From Leisingera sp. SS27 (GTDB lineage Bacteria; Pseudomonadota; Alphaproteobacteria; Rhodobacterales; Rhodobacteraceae), in contig NZ_JAQNCY010000003.1 of the NCBI RefSeq assembly GCF_028368855.1, forward strand, positions 62,001-126,000: a stretch of DNA of 64,000 bases. Direction: 5' to 3'. The notes beneath the pieces were generated by a model. That model was not told where the DNA came from. It saw only the letters and a program-made list of their open reading frames with translations, and did no database searches. The translations under genes and the position numbers were made by a program. Numbering within the stretch: position 1 is the first letter of the stretch; each line of letters starts with the position of its first letter. Below are positions 44,783-53,011 of this stretch, piece by piece.

Positions 44783-44935
44783 GGTAAAACAACCTTATGC
44801 TTTGGGATGGGTTAAGGTTAACGGGCAGCCGGGAATCGGGCAATACGGCGAAATTGCGGCATGCTTGCTCCGGCGGGATGCTGCCCAGAAACACCGCTCC
44901 ATAGGCGGGTTTCAGACTGTAATGAGGGTAATCAA

Positions 44936-45517
44936 ATGTTCCAGACAGCCATCAAGATCTTGACTGCGGGTGGGGCAAGCCTGGCGTTCGGCGCTGTGCC
45001 TGCGTTGGCCCAGGCTCCGGGCGGACTTGTTTACACGGTGGTGGTGCCCGCCGGTGAGTTCGGATCTGCAGCCTTTCTGACAGAGCTTCTGGGCTCACTG
45101 GCGGCTGCCAAGGCGTTTTGCCGGTCCACTGGCGATTCGGCGCTGCAGGTTGACTGCTTGTCCGAACGCTTGGAGGCGGCCGCAGATGGCATTCCCGAGG
45201 GCACGGATTATGAAGAAGTGCGGGATGTTTTGCAGGATACCTCCCAGCGGCTGAAGCGGCTGGCACGCCAAAACAGGGATCCGAACCGCGGGCGGGTGAC
45301 GGTCACCAGCTCAACAGACCCGGCGCAAAGCACAAACCGGCCGCTGACCCCGGTCAGTGCTGCGGCGCAGGCTGCGGTCAATCAGGAAGCGGCACGTATC
45401 CTCGAAGATGCAGCCACCGTTCTTCTGCGCAGCGCCGAGGCGGCGCAGGAGCGGCAGACGCAATATGCGCAGATCGCTTCGGCAATCGACTCCAACAAGG
45501 TGCTGCTCAGATCCTGA
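44936..45517 (+). CDS. exported hypothetical protein
   Basis: 193 residues from the ATG preceded by GAGGG. Signal peptide: KILTAGGASLAFGAVPALA, then QAP. The mature protein is mostly helical, with two Cys about 18 residues apart (AFCRS and DCLSERL) and a long C-terminal Ala/Glu/Gln helix. Family not recognised. It faces a divergent signal-peptide gene; the 150-base gap probably holds both promoters. Confidence 0.65.
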   Translation: MFQTAIKILTAGGASLAFGAVPALAQAPGGLVYTVVVPAGEFGSAAFLTELLGSLAAAKAFCRSTGDSALQVDCLSERLEAAADGIPEGTDYEEVRDVLQDTSQRLKRLARQNRDPNRGRVTVTSSTDPAQSTNRPLTPVSAAAQAAVNQEAARILEDAATVLLRSAEAAQERQTQYAQIASAIDSNKVLLRS

Positions 45518-45526
45518 CCTGCCGGA

Positions 45527-45832
45527 TCAATTGTTCATCGGAACTTCCTGGCGCAGATCACCGGTCTCACGGTCAAAGATCAGGATGCGGTTGTCCCGGC
45601 TGACGATGGCGATCCAATCGCGGCCCAGCGTTACCGCTTCGGCTTCAACACCGTCGGGCAGGGCGATTTCCGCAGGCAGCGGCGCATCGCCTGCTTGCAG
45701 GCGGATGACAAGCAGCGAGATAATCACTACAAGCCCGCCAATCATCACCACCGTCAGCGTGGTTACCAGCCGCCGCAGGAACCGGATCTGCGGCGGTTCC
45801 TGTTGGATTTCGGTCTCGGAAGGATCAGTCAT
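45527..45832 (-). CDS. single-pass membrane protein (DUF6476-like)
   Basis: 101 residues: a polar N-terminus, one membrane helix (about 21-43, VTTLTVVMIGGLVVIISLLV) and a beta-propeller-like fragment (AVTLGRDWIAIVSRDNRILIFDRETGDLRQ). It resembles the short DUF6476 family of Rhodobacteraceae as recalled, not searched. Its ATG overlaps the rluD ATG on the opposite strand (CATG, two shared bases). Confidence 0.7.
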   Translation of the reverse strand: MTDPSETEIQQEPPQIRFLRRLVTTLTVVMIGGLVVIISLLVIRLQAGDAPLPAEIALPDGVEAEAVTLGRDWIAIVSRDNRILIFDRETGDLRQEVPMNN

Positions 45833-46856
45833 GGGCAGCCGCCGGATTGAGTTTGTCATCGCGGAAAACCCGCCTAAACGGCTTGATAAAGCGGTTTCGC
45901 GCGATGTGCCAGAGGAGGCGTCTCTGTCGCGCACCCGGCTGGCACGGCTGATCGAGGAAGGAGCGCTGACAGTGGATGGCGCCGTCGTGCAGGACCCCAA
46001 GGCGAAGATCGCCGAAGGCGCACAGATCTTCATCCAGGTGGAGGAGGCCGAGGACAGCCACATTGGCCCCGAAGACATCCCGCTGGAAATCGTCCATGAA
46101 GACGAAGATCTGATTGTCATCAATAAGCCCGCGGGCATGGTGGTGCACCCGGCGCCGGGCTCGCCTTCCGGCACGCTGGTCAACGCTTTGCTGCACCATT
46201 TCGGCGGCAACCTCTCTGGCGTCGGCGGGGTTAAACGCCCCGGTATCGTGCACCGGATCGACAAGGAAACCAGCGGCCTCCTGGTGGTGGCCAAATCCGA
46301 TGCCGCGCACCAGGGGCTGGCGGCGCAGTTCGAAAAACACACGGTGGAGCGCTATTATCAGGCTGTCTGCTACGGCGTGCCGGATGGCAATGATCCGCGC
46401 CTGCGCGGGGTGAAGGGCGCCAGTTTCGAGCCCGGCAATATTCTCAAGCTCACCACCCAGTTAGCCCGGCACAAGACCGATCGCCAGCGCCAGGCGGTGC
46501 TGTTCCAGGGCGGCCGCCACGCCGTGACCCGCGCCCGTATCGTCGAGAGTTTCGGCACGCCGCCCAGCCTTGCGCTGATCGAATGCTGGCTGGAAACCGG
46601 CCGCACCCACCAGATCCGGGTGCATATGGCCCACGCCGGTCACGGGCTGATTGGCGATCCCACCTATGGCGGCCGCCGCAAATTGGCCGCCAAGGCGCTC
46701 AGTGAGGCCGGGCAGACGGCGGTGCAGGCCTTCCCGCGGCAGGCGCTGCATGCGGCAGTGCTGGGGTTTGACCATCCGGTAACAGGCGAGGCCCTCAGGT
46801 TCGAGGCGCCGCTGCCTCCTGATATGGCCGGATTGCTGGACGCTTTACGTCAGTAA
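45831..46856 (+). CDS. rluD: RluA family pseudouridine synthase, probably RluD
   Basis: 341 residues. An N-terminal S4 domain (about 15-75, LDKAVSRDVP ... GALTVDGAVV) is followed by the catalytic domain with the HRIDKETSGLLVVAK motif, whose Asp is the nucleophile, and GRTHQIRVHMAHAGHGLIGDPTYGG. RluD modifies helix 69 of 23S rRNA. The start was chosen for its family-typical N-terminus; it is head-to-head with a membrane-protein gene. Confidence 0.92.
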   Translation: MGSRRIEFVIAENPPKRLDKAVSRDVPEEASLSRTRLARLIEEGALTVDGAVVQDPKAKIAEGAQIFIQVEEAEDSHIGPEDIPLEIVHEDEDLIVINKPAGMVVHPAPGSPSGTLVNALLHHFGGNLSGVGGVKRPGIVHRIDKETSGLLVVAKSDAAHQGLAAQFEKHTVERYYQAVCYGVPDGNDPRLRGVKGASFEPGNILKLTTQLARHKTDRQRQAVLFQGGRHAVTRARIVESFGTPPSLALIECWLETGRTHQIRVHMAHAGHGLIGDPTYGGRRKLAAKALSEAGQTAVQAFPRQALHAAVLGFDHPVTGEALRFEAPLPPDMAGLLDALRQ

Positions 46857-46944
46857 ATTGACTGCAAATAAGCGTGTTCTGTCCTGTGACGCAATTCACA
46901 GACGAAAAGACTCGGGCTAACATAGAAGAATTCCTTAAGCGGTC

Positions 46945-46973
46945 CTTGAAAAGGGCTTAGCGCTATCACATAT
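46945..46973 (+). promoter_or_regulatory. possible heat-shock (sigma-32 type) promoter of rpoH
   Basis: CTTGAA (46945-46950) is followed after 16 bases by CACATAT, resembling the alphaproteobacterial RpoH consensus (CTTGAA with a C-rich start to the -10). It would allow autoregulation of rpoH. Not tested. Confidence 0.4.
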
Positions 46974-47017
46974 GCGCTAATGTTAAGTCCTTATACATTT
47001 TGGGAGGGACACTTTAT

Positions 47018-47914
47018 ATGGCGAATTATGCAAACCTGCCTGCCCCGACGCCCGAAGGCGGCCTGAACCGGTATCTCCAGGAAATCCGCAAGTTTCCGCT
47101 TTTGGAGCCGGAAGAAGAATACATGCTGGCCAAGCGCTGGGTTGAGGAGCAGGACGCAAAGTCCGCCCATAAAATGGTAACGTCCCATCTGCGGCTCGCG
47201 GCCAAGATCGCCATGGGTTACCGCGGCTACGGCCTGCCGCAGGCCGAAGTGATCTCTGAGGCGAATGTTGGCCTGATGCAGGCGGTGAAACGGTTTGATC
47301 CGGAAAAAGGCTTCCGCCTGGCAACTTATGCTATGTGGTGGATCCGTGCGTCGATCCAGGAATATATTCTGCGTTCCTGGTCTCTGGTGAAGCTTGGCAC
47401 CACCTCGGCCCAGAAGAAGCTGTTCTTCAACCTTCGCAAGGCCAAGGCCCGCATTGGCGCGCTGGAAGATGGCGACTTGCGCCCCGAAAACGTCGCGCGG
47501 ATTGCCACCGACCTTGGCGTGACCGAGGAAGAGGTGATCTCGATGAACCGCCGCATGTCCGGCGGCGATGCGTCCCTGAATGCCACTGTCGGCTCCGAAG
47601 GCGAAGGCACCATGCAGTGGCAGGACTGGCTGGAGGACGAAGATGCCGACCAGGCCGGCGATTATGAAGCCCGCGATGAGCTGGAGGCCCGCCGCGAGTT
47701 GCTGGCCGAGGCGCTGGACGTGCTGAACGACCGCGAGAAGGACATCCTGACCCAGCGCCGCCTGATGGACCAGGCTGTTACGCTGGAGGACCTGAGCACC
47801 CAGTACAATGTCAGCCGGGAGCGCATCCGCCAGATCGAGGTGCGGGCTTTTGAGAAGCTGCAGAAGAAGATGCGCGATCTGGCAATGGAAAAGGGGATGC
47901 TGAACAGTGCTTGA
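47018..47914 (+). CDS. rpoH: RNA polymerase sigma factor RpoH (sigma-32)
   Basis: 298 residues from the ATG after GGGAGGG. Sigma region 2 is seen in SHLRLAAKIAMGYRGYGLPQAEVISEANVGLMQAV and ATYAMWWIRASIQEYIL; the RpoH-box region follows in TSAQKKLFFNLRKAKARIGA. Region 4 closes with [18 protein letters not shown]. It directs heat-shock gene transcription. Many relatives carry a second rpoH; only one is in this window. A strong terminator follows. Confidence 0.96.
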   Translation: MANYANLPAPTPEGGLNRYLQEIRKFPLLEPEEEYMLAKRWVEEQDAKSAHKMVTSHLRLAAKIAMGYRGYGLPQAEVISEANVGLMQAVKRFDPEKGFRLATYAMWWIRASIQEYILRSWSLVKLGTTSAQKKLFFNLRKAKARIGALEDGDLRPENVARIATDLGVTEEEVISMNRRMSGGDASLNATVGSEGEGTMQWQDWLEDEDADQAGDYEARDELEARRELLAEALDVLNDREKDILTQRRLMDQAVTLEDLSTQYNVSRERIRQIEVRAFEKLQKKMRDLAMEKGMLNSA

Positions 47915-47938
47915 TCCCCGGCACTGGCAGTAGAGCGG

Positions 47939-47967
47939 AAAGGCGGTGCAGTGCACCGCCTTTTTTT
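47939..47967 (+). terminator. rpoH terminator
   Basis: An 11-bp stem (47939-47949 with 47953-47963), a 3-base loop and a run of seven T. Confidence 0.92.
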
Positions 47968-48430
47968 GTCTGCTGACAATGACGCTGGCTTTACGGCAGT
48001 GCTTCTGCCGCAATGTTTCGCACGCGAAACATTTGGTCAGGTATTCTGACCTGTATTGCTGGCAGATTCTTGAGGGAAAACCTGTCTGGCGCGGGCCTGG
48101 CAAACTGCTGGGTGCGCGGCTGAATAGGCGGAGGCTGGCTGACTTGCTGGCTAAGCACTTTAGGCGCGGCTGGCTGAAATCACGCTGGTTGCTGGCGATG
48201 CTTGCTGTCTGGCTGCCCTAACGGGTGGCTGGAGCGCTGGCTGCTTGCGGCCTGGTGATTCTGGCTTGCTTGCAATTTCTTCATTCTGTGTAGCTGGCTG
48301 GGGCGGGTGGGTCAACGGAAAATGTAATGAAATCAAATAGTTGATAGTTTTACTCGGAAATTGTCGGCAGCTGCCACTGGTCAGGCAGCCCCTGCGCTCC
48401 TAAATTTGTGCCTCTGGCACAGGAGGAAGG
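47968..48430. other. 463-base noncoding region with inverted repeats and CTGG array
   Basis: No supported gene in any frame. It contains a 22-base inverted repeat (48012-48033: AATGTTTCGC, two bases, GCGAAACATT), a second hairpin GGTCAG/CTGACC at 48035-48051, and then about 15 CTGG motifs on the plus strand between 48058 and 48300, with no CCAG there. CTGGCTG and GCTGGCT dominate. Near 48380-48430 the leader of the DksA-like gene begins. Confidence 0.6.
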
Positions 48431-48703
48431 ATGATGGCAGGCGGCTGGGCGCAGGACGGCGCGGTGAATGAACAGATCGAGGCCTCGATCAATGATGAGC
48501 TTGCGCGGTTGAAGGCTCAGAAACGCCCGGTCGGCGAAAGCCTGACCCACTGCGCTGAATGCGAAGAGCCGATCCCGGAGAAGCGCCGTATAGCCATTCC
48601 TGGTGTCAAACTGTGCATCGATTGCCAGCAAGAGCGCGACGGGGCCCATCAGGCGCGCGGCGGCATCAACCGGCGCGGCTCCAAGGACAGCCAGCTCAAA
48701 TAG
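48431..48703 (+). CDS. DksA/TraR family C4 zinc-finger protein
   Basis: 90 residues; two ATG codons stand side by side after GGAGGAAGG. A short helical N-terminus is followed by the C4 zinc finger Cys41, Cys44, Cys62, Cys65 (CAEC ... CIDC), with IPEKRRIAIPGVKLC between. The coiled-coil arm of true DksA is missing, as in YbiI-type or TraR proteins that act on RNA polymerase. Target unknown. Confidence 0.9.
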   Translation: MMAGGWAQDGAVNEQIEASINDELARLKAQKRPVGESLTHCAECEEPIPEKRRIAIPGVKLCIDCQQERDGAHQARGGINRRGSKDSQLK

Positions 48704-48712
48704 GCTGGGCTG

Positions 48713-49105
48713 CTACAAGTATTCCGGGCCGTTGCGCTTGGGCAGCCCGTCATCGCTGTTGAGCCAGCACAGCTTTTCTTCATGCGCGACATGCAAGGAA
48801 GGAGCAAAGGCCTCCGGGTCCGCCATCGCCGCCGCGTAAAAGTGCATCGTGCCTGACATCGCTTGCGAACGGAACGACAGGGGCGAGCCGCAGGTTCTGC
48901 AAAATGTCCGCTCCACTTTGGGAGAGGAGCGGTACAGTCGCGGTTCTGCTCCGGTCCAGCGCCATTGGCCGTCTTTCACGCCTATGTAGGTGGTCATCGG
49001 TGCCGAACATTGCCGCCGGCAGCTTTCACAATGGCAATTCACAACGGACAGGACCGGCATCTTAACTTCGAATGTCACGGATCCGCACAGGCATCGTCCT
49101 TGCAT
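48713..49105 (-). CDS. GFA family (glutathione-dependent formaldehyde-activating-like) protein
   Basis: 130 residues from the ATG preceded by GAGGAGA. Zinc cysteines are visible in GRCLCGSVTFEV, CHCESCRR and FCRTCGSPLSFRS, the GFA fold. Family members were named for binding glutathione and formaldehyde, but most have no proven activity. It is convergent with the DksA-like gene and divergent from the amidinotransferase. Confidence 0.9.
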   Translation of the reverse strand: MQGRCLCGSVTFEVKMPVLSVVNCHCESCRRQCSAPMTTYIGVKDGQWRWTGAEPRLYRSSPKVERTFCRTCGSPLSFRSQAMSGTMHFYAAAMADPEAFAPSLHVAHEEKLCWLNSDDGLPKRNGPEYL

Positions 49106-49394
49106 GGTCTTCTCCTCAGGCTGGTGCAATCAGGATCCGCTCCAGCCGAATTGGTGTCTGAGCGGATTGCGAAGCGGAATCGCCTGCCTGCGGCAAGCTG
49201 TTGTGCCGCCTGCCGCCGGTGAAAACATCTTCCTCCTTCCGCCGGTCGGTGTTATATCCCGTGCCGGGCTCACAGGCGATGGCGTCGCCGGAGAGCGCTG
49301 CTGCTCTGGCCCGCTCACCACGCTCCTGTACGCCGGGACTTTCAATCGGGAGATTGAAGGCCCCGCCTTTGCCTCCCATACAAAGGAGGCATCC

Positions 49395-50516
49395 ATGGCC
49401 TGGTCGCCGGAGAAAACCGAAGTCAAAAGCTGGAATGAATGGGACACGCTGCGCCATGTGATCGTGGGCCGTGCCGATGATTGCCACATCCCGCCGGAAG
49501 AGCCCGCGCTGGATGCCAAGGTGCCGGAAGACAGCGACATGCGCGGCCAGTGGGGCCGCCGCCCGCAGGAAACCATCGACCGTGCGAATGAGCTGCTGGA
49601 CAACTTTGCTGATCTGCTGCGCAAGCGGGATATCCGGGTGGACCGGCCGGTCTCCATCGATCATTCGCAGCCGGTGACCACCCCGGATTTCCACACCGAT
49701 AGCCAGTTCGGCTGCATGCCGCCGCGCGACGTTCTGCTGACGGTCGGCCATGAGATGCTCGAAGCCACAATGTCCTACCGCTGCCGCTGGTTTGAATACC
49801 TGAATTACCGGCCGCTGCTGAAACAGTACTGGGAGGAAGATCCGAACTTCCGCCACGAGGCAGCCCCCAAGCCGCGCCTGACCGATGCGGATTACCATCC
49901 GGATTACCTGAGCGACAAAATCGGGGAGGCCAAGCGGCTGGAATGGGCTGCGGAGAAATTCTTTGTCACTACCGAGGAAGAGCCGCTGTTTGACGCCGCC
50001 GACGTGCTGCGGTTCGGCAAGGATCTGGTGGTACAGCATGGCTTTACCACCAACCTCAAAGGCATCGAGTGGCTGCGGCGCCACTTCCCTGATCACCGGG
50101 TGCACACGGTGAATTTCCCGGGCGACCCTTATCCGATCCACATCGACGCGACCTTCACGCCTCTGCGCCCAGGGCTGATCCTGAACAACCCGCAGCGCCG
50201 CCTGCCGGAGGAGCAGCGCGCGATGTTCAACAAGAACGGCTGGGATATTGTTGATGCGGCTCAGCCCGCCCACAACACCCCGCCACCGCTGTGTTATTCC
50301 TCCACCTGGCTCAGTATGAACGTGCTGGTGCTGGACCCGAAAACCGTGTGCGTCGAGAAGTCCGAGGTCTATCAGGCCGAACAGATGGACAAGTTGGGGC
50401 TAGAAGTGGTCGAGGTCGAGTTGCGCGACGCCTATGCGTTCGGCGGCGGGCTGCACTGTTGTACGGCGGATGTGTACCGCGACGGCGACTGCGAGGACTA
50501 CTTCCCGCATCAGTAA
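49395..50516 (+). CDS. glycine/inosamine amidinotransferase family protein (AGAT-like)
   Basis: 373 residues from the ATG after AAAGGAGG, a near-perfect ribosome-binding site. It aligns along its length with arginine:glycine amidinotransferase: VIVGRADD, GIEWLRRHFPDHRVH, HIDATF, STWLSMNVLVLD and GGGLHCCTADV. The triad is present as Asp210, His249 and Cys355. Such enzymes move the amidino group of arginine to glycine or another amine, giving guanidino compounds. The acceptor is not determined. A hairpin at 49339-49360 precedes its ribosome-binding site. Confidence 0.88.
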   Translation: MAWSPEKTEVKSWNEWDTLRHVIVGRADDCHIPPEEPALDAKVPEDSDMRGQWGRRPQETIDRANELLDNFADLLRKRDIRVDRPVSIDHSQPVTTPDFHTDSQFGCMPPRDVLLTVGHEMLEATMSYRCRWFEYLNYRPLLKQYWEEDPNFRHEAAPKPRLTDADYHPDYLSDKIGEAKRLEWAAEKFFVTTEEEPLFDAADVLRFGKDLVVQHGFTTNLKGIEWLRRHFPDHRVHTVNFPGDPYPIHIDATFTPLRPGLILNNPQRRLPEEQRAMFNKNGWDIVDAAQPAHNTPPPLCYSSTWLSMNVLVLDPKTVCVEKSEVYQAEQMDKLGLEVVEVELRDAYAFGGGLHCCTADVYRDGDCEDYFPHQ

Positions 50517-50567
50517 GGGCAAACCCTTTTGCAAGATCAGGCTGTTCGCCGCAGTTGCGGCGGATGG

Positions 50568-51041
50568 CTATGCCAAGGCCATCCGCAAGATATACTGCGG
50601 GCCCGCAAGGCCGTGCGGATGAATGCCGCCGGTGTCTGCAAACCCGCCTTTGCGGTAGCAGCGGACGGCGCCGGGGTTTTGCATATTGACCGTCAGCACC
50701 ACCGCACTGCGGTCCGGGTAATGGGCGGGCAGGTAGGTCTTGAAAGCAGCCACAGCAGCTGTGGCATAGCCTTTACCCTGTTCATTGCGATCTATCATGA
50801 AGGCGCGCAAGCCGAGTTCGTTCGCTTGGGCGAAGTTATATGTTTCATGATACAGGCGGTCGATCTTGAAAAAGCCCACCGCGCGGGGCCCGTCGAGGAT
50901 GGCGTGAAAATCCACACCGTCCTCATCTTCTTGAAACGCCTGCGCCACGGTGCCGGAAAACCGGACTTGATCCGGTTCCACCTGGATATGGGCGACCAGA
51001 TCAAATTCCTCTCGGGACACCGGGCGCAAGGCTATCGGCAT
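50568..51041 (-). CDS. GNAT family N-acetyltransferase
   Basis: 157 residues. Acetyl-CoA binding segment: LRAFMIDRNEQGKGYATAAVAAF, followed by LTVNMQNPGAVRCYRKGGFADTG, typical of the RimI/SpeG-like GNAT fold. Its ATG shares one base with the pepF stop (TGATG), so it is translated from the pepF mRNA. Substrate unknown; Glu/Asp-rich N-terminus. Confidence 0.88.
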   Translation of the reverse strand: MPIALRPVSREEFDLVAHIQVEPDQVRFSGTVAQAFQEDEDGVDFHAILDGPRAVGFFKIDRLYHETYNFAQANELGLRAFMIDRNEQGKGYATAAVAAFKTYLPAHYPDRSAVVLTVNMQNPGAVRCYRKGGFADTGGIHPHGLAGPQYILRMALA

Positions 51042-52861
51042 CAGTCTTCCATCGCTTCCAGCTCGTCAATAAAGCCGGAGATCATGGAGAGGCCCTTGTC
51101 CCAGAACTTGGGGTCGGTGGCATCCAGGCCGAAGGGTGCCAGCAGCTCCTTGTGGTGCTTGGAGCCGCCGGCTTTGAGCATCTCAAAGTATTTGTCCTCG
51201 AAGCCCTCGCCGCCCTCGGCATAGACCGAGTAGAGCGCGTTCACCAGGCCGTCGCCGAACGCATAGGCGTAGACATAGAAGGGCGAATGCACGAAGTGGG
51301 GGATATAGGCCCAGAAGGCCTCATAGCCTTCCATATACTCGAACGCTTCGCCCAGGGATTCCGCTTGCACCGACATCCAGATGGCGTTGATGTCATCCGG
51401 GGTCAGCTCGCCTTCGGCGCGGGCAGCGTGCAGCTTGCACTCGAAGTCATAAAACGCGATCTGGCGGACCACCGTGTTGATCATGTCCTCGACCTTGCCT
51501 GCCAAGAGCACCTTGCGCTGCTCCTTGGTTTCGGCCTTGTCGAGCATCTTGCGGAAGGTGAGCATTTCACCGAACACAGACGCGGTTTCCGCCAGCGTCA
51601 GCGGGGTGGAGGACAGCATCTCCCCCTGTTCCGCCGCCAGCACCTGGTGCACGCCGTGGCCCAGCTCATGCGCCAGGGTCATCACATCGCGCGGTTTGCC
51701 CAGGTAGTTCAGCATCACATAGGGGTGGACGTTAGTGACAGTCGGATGGGCAAAGGCGCCGGGGGCCTTGCCGGGTTTGACACCCGCGTCGATCCAGCCG
51801 TCCGAGAAGAAGGGCGCGGCGATTTCGCCCATGCGGGGATCAAAGGCGTTATAGGCCTCCATCACCGTATTTTCCGCCTCGTCCCATCCAATAGTACGCG
51901 TGTCTTCCAGCGGCAGCGGCGCGTTGCGGTCCCAGACCTGCATCACGTCGAGGCCGAGCCATTTCCGCTTCAGCTCGTAGTAGCGGTGGGAAAGCTTGGG
52001 GTAGGCGGCAACCACCGCCTCGCGCAGTGCCTCGACCACTTCCGGCTCCACGTCGTTCGACAGGTGGCGGCCGGTTTGCGGGCTGGGCATGCCGCGCCAG
52101 CGGTCGATGATTTCCTTTTCCTTGGCCTGGGTGTTGTGGACGCGGGCAAAGGTCTTGATGTTTTCGCCAAACACGCGGGCCAGTTCGCGGGCCGCGGCCT
52201 CGCGTTTGCTGCGGTCCTGTTCGGTCAGCAGGTTCAGGGTGCCTTCGATGTTCAGCTCTTCGCCATCGACGGTGAAGGTTAGGCCGGCAATTGTCTCGTC
52301 AAACAGTTTTTCCCAGGCGTCGCCGACGATGCCGAGGTCGTGCATGAACTTCTCCAGTTCATCAGACAGCTGGTAAGGCTTCATCGCGCGGATGCGGCGG
52401 AAGACGCTGTCATAACGGGCGAGTTCGGCGCTGGCGGCCAGATGCGCGTCCAGCACACTGTCTTCGATCCGGTTCAGCTCCAGCGTGAAGAACACCAGCG
52501 GAGTTGTGGCGATGGTGACCTTTTCCTGGCAATCAGACAGGAAGGCGGCGCGGTCCGCGTCGGTGGTCAGCTGGTAATAACGCAGGCCCGCAAAGGACAT
52601 GATGCGGCCGGCGATGTTGTTGATCTTCTCGTTGCGCTGCACGCACTCCAGCAGCCCGTCCGCGTCCAGTTCCGCCAGCTTGCCCTCGTAATCGGCGGCG
52701 AAGGCGGCGCATTCCTCTTGCAGCCAGTCCAGGTCGCGGGCCAGTTCGGGGGCGTCCTCAGATGCATAGAGATCGCTGAGGTCCCATTCCGGCAGGTTGC
52801 CAAGGCCGCCGGAGCCGGCTGTGGCGTTTGCGTCGCGGACGGGGAGGGGAAGCTGGAACAT
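51041..52861 (-). CDS. pepF: oligoendopeptidase F (M3 family)
   Basis: 606 residues from the ATG at 52861, chosen because AGGAG lies five bases upstream; a start five codons earlier is possible. The zinc site is HELGHGVHQVLAAEQGEML, with the third ligand expected in LAETASVFGEML. An N-terminal M3 oligopeptidase domain (about 100-180) precedes it. It cleaves peptides of roughly 7-17 residues in the cytoplasm. A GNAT gene follows with an overlapping start. Confidence 0.94.
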   Translation of the reverse strand: MFQLPLPVRDANATAGSGGLGNLPEWDLSDLYASEDAPELARDLDWLQEECAAFAADYEGKLAELDADGLLECVQRNEKINNIAGRIMSFAGLRYYQLTTDADRAAFLSDCQEKVTIATTPLVFFTLELNRIEDSVLDAHLAASAELARYDSVFRRIRAMKPYQLSDELEKFMHDLGIVGDAWEKLFDETIAGLTFTVDGEELNIEGTLNLLTEQDRSKREAAARELARVFGENIKTFARVHNTQAKEKEIIDRWRGMPSPQTGRHLSNDVEPEVVEALREAVVAAYPKLSHRYYELKRKWLGLDVMQVWDRNAPLPLEDTRTIGWDEAENTVMEAYNAFDPRMGEIAAPFFSDGWIDAGVKPGKAPGAFAHPTVTNVHPYVMLNYLGKPRDVMTLAHELGHGVHQVLAAEQGEMLSSTPLTLAETASVFGEMLTFRKMLDKAETKEQRKVLLAGKVEDMINTVVRQIAFYDFECKLHAARAEGELTPDDINAIWMSVQAESLGEAFEYMEGYEAFWAYIPHFVHSPFYVYAYAFGDGLVNALYSVYAEGGEGFEDKYFEMLKAGGSKHHKELLAPFGLDATDPKFWDKGLSMISGFIDELEAMED

Positions 52862-53011
52862 GGGGGCTCCTGTCATGAGAAATGATTTGACCCAACATCT
52901 AAGGGCGGGCTTGCGGGATCACAAGCAATGGGTCGCGGAACCGGGAGAGAATGACAGAAACAGGTAAGAGGCGCGTAAACGCAGCGTGCGCTCCCCGCGC
53001 AACGGGTGGGG

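Noticed and set aside
45357-45830. N-terminal extension of rluD from an upstream in-frame start
   Set aside because: The extension is Arg/Ser-rich and overlaps two other genes; the ATG at 45831 gives a normal S4 start.
48012-48033. parS centromere site
   Set aside because: The outer arms match, but the centre has six bases between TGTTTC and GAAACA instead of four (ACGT), and no parAB genes are in the window.
49106-49394. Guanidine or glycine riboswitch before the amidinotransferase
   Set aside because: Neither ACGR loops nor the glycine aptamer core could be found; only generic hairpins occur.
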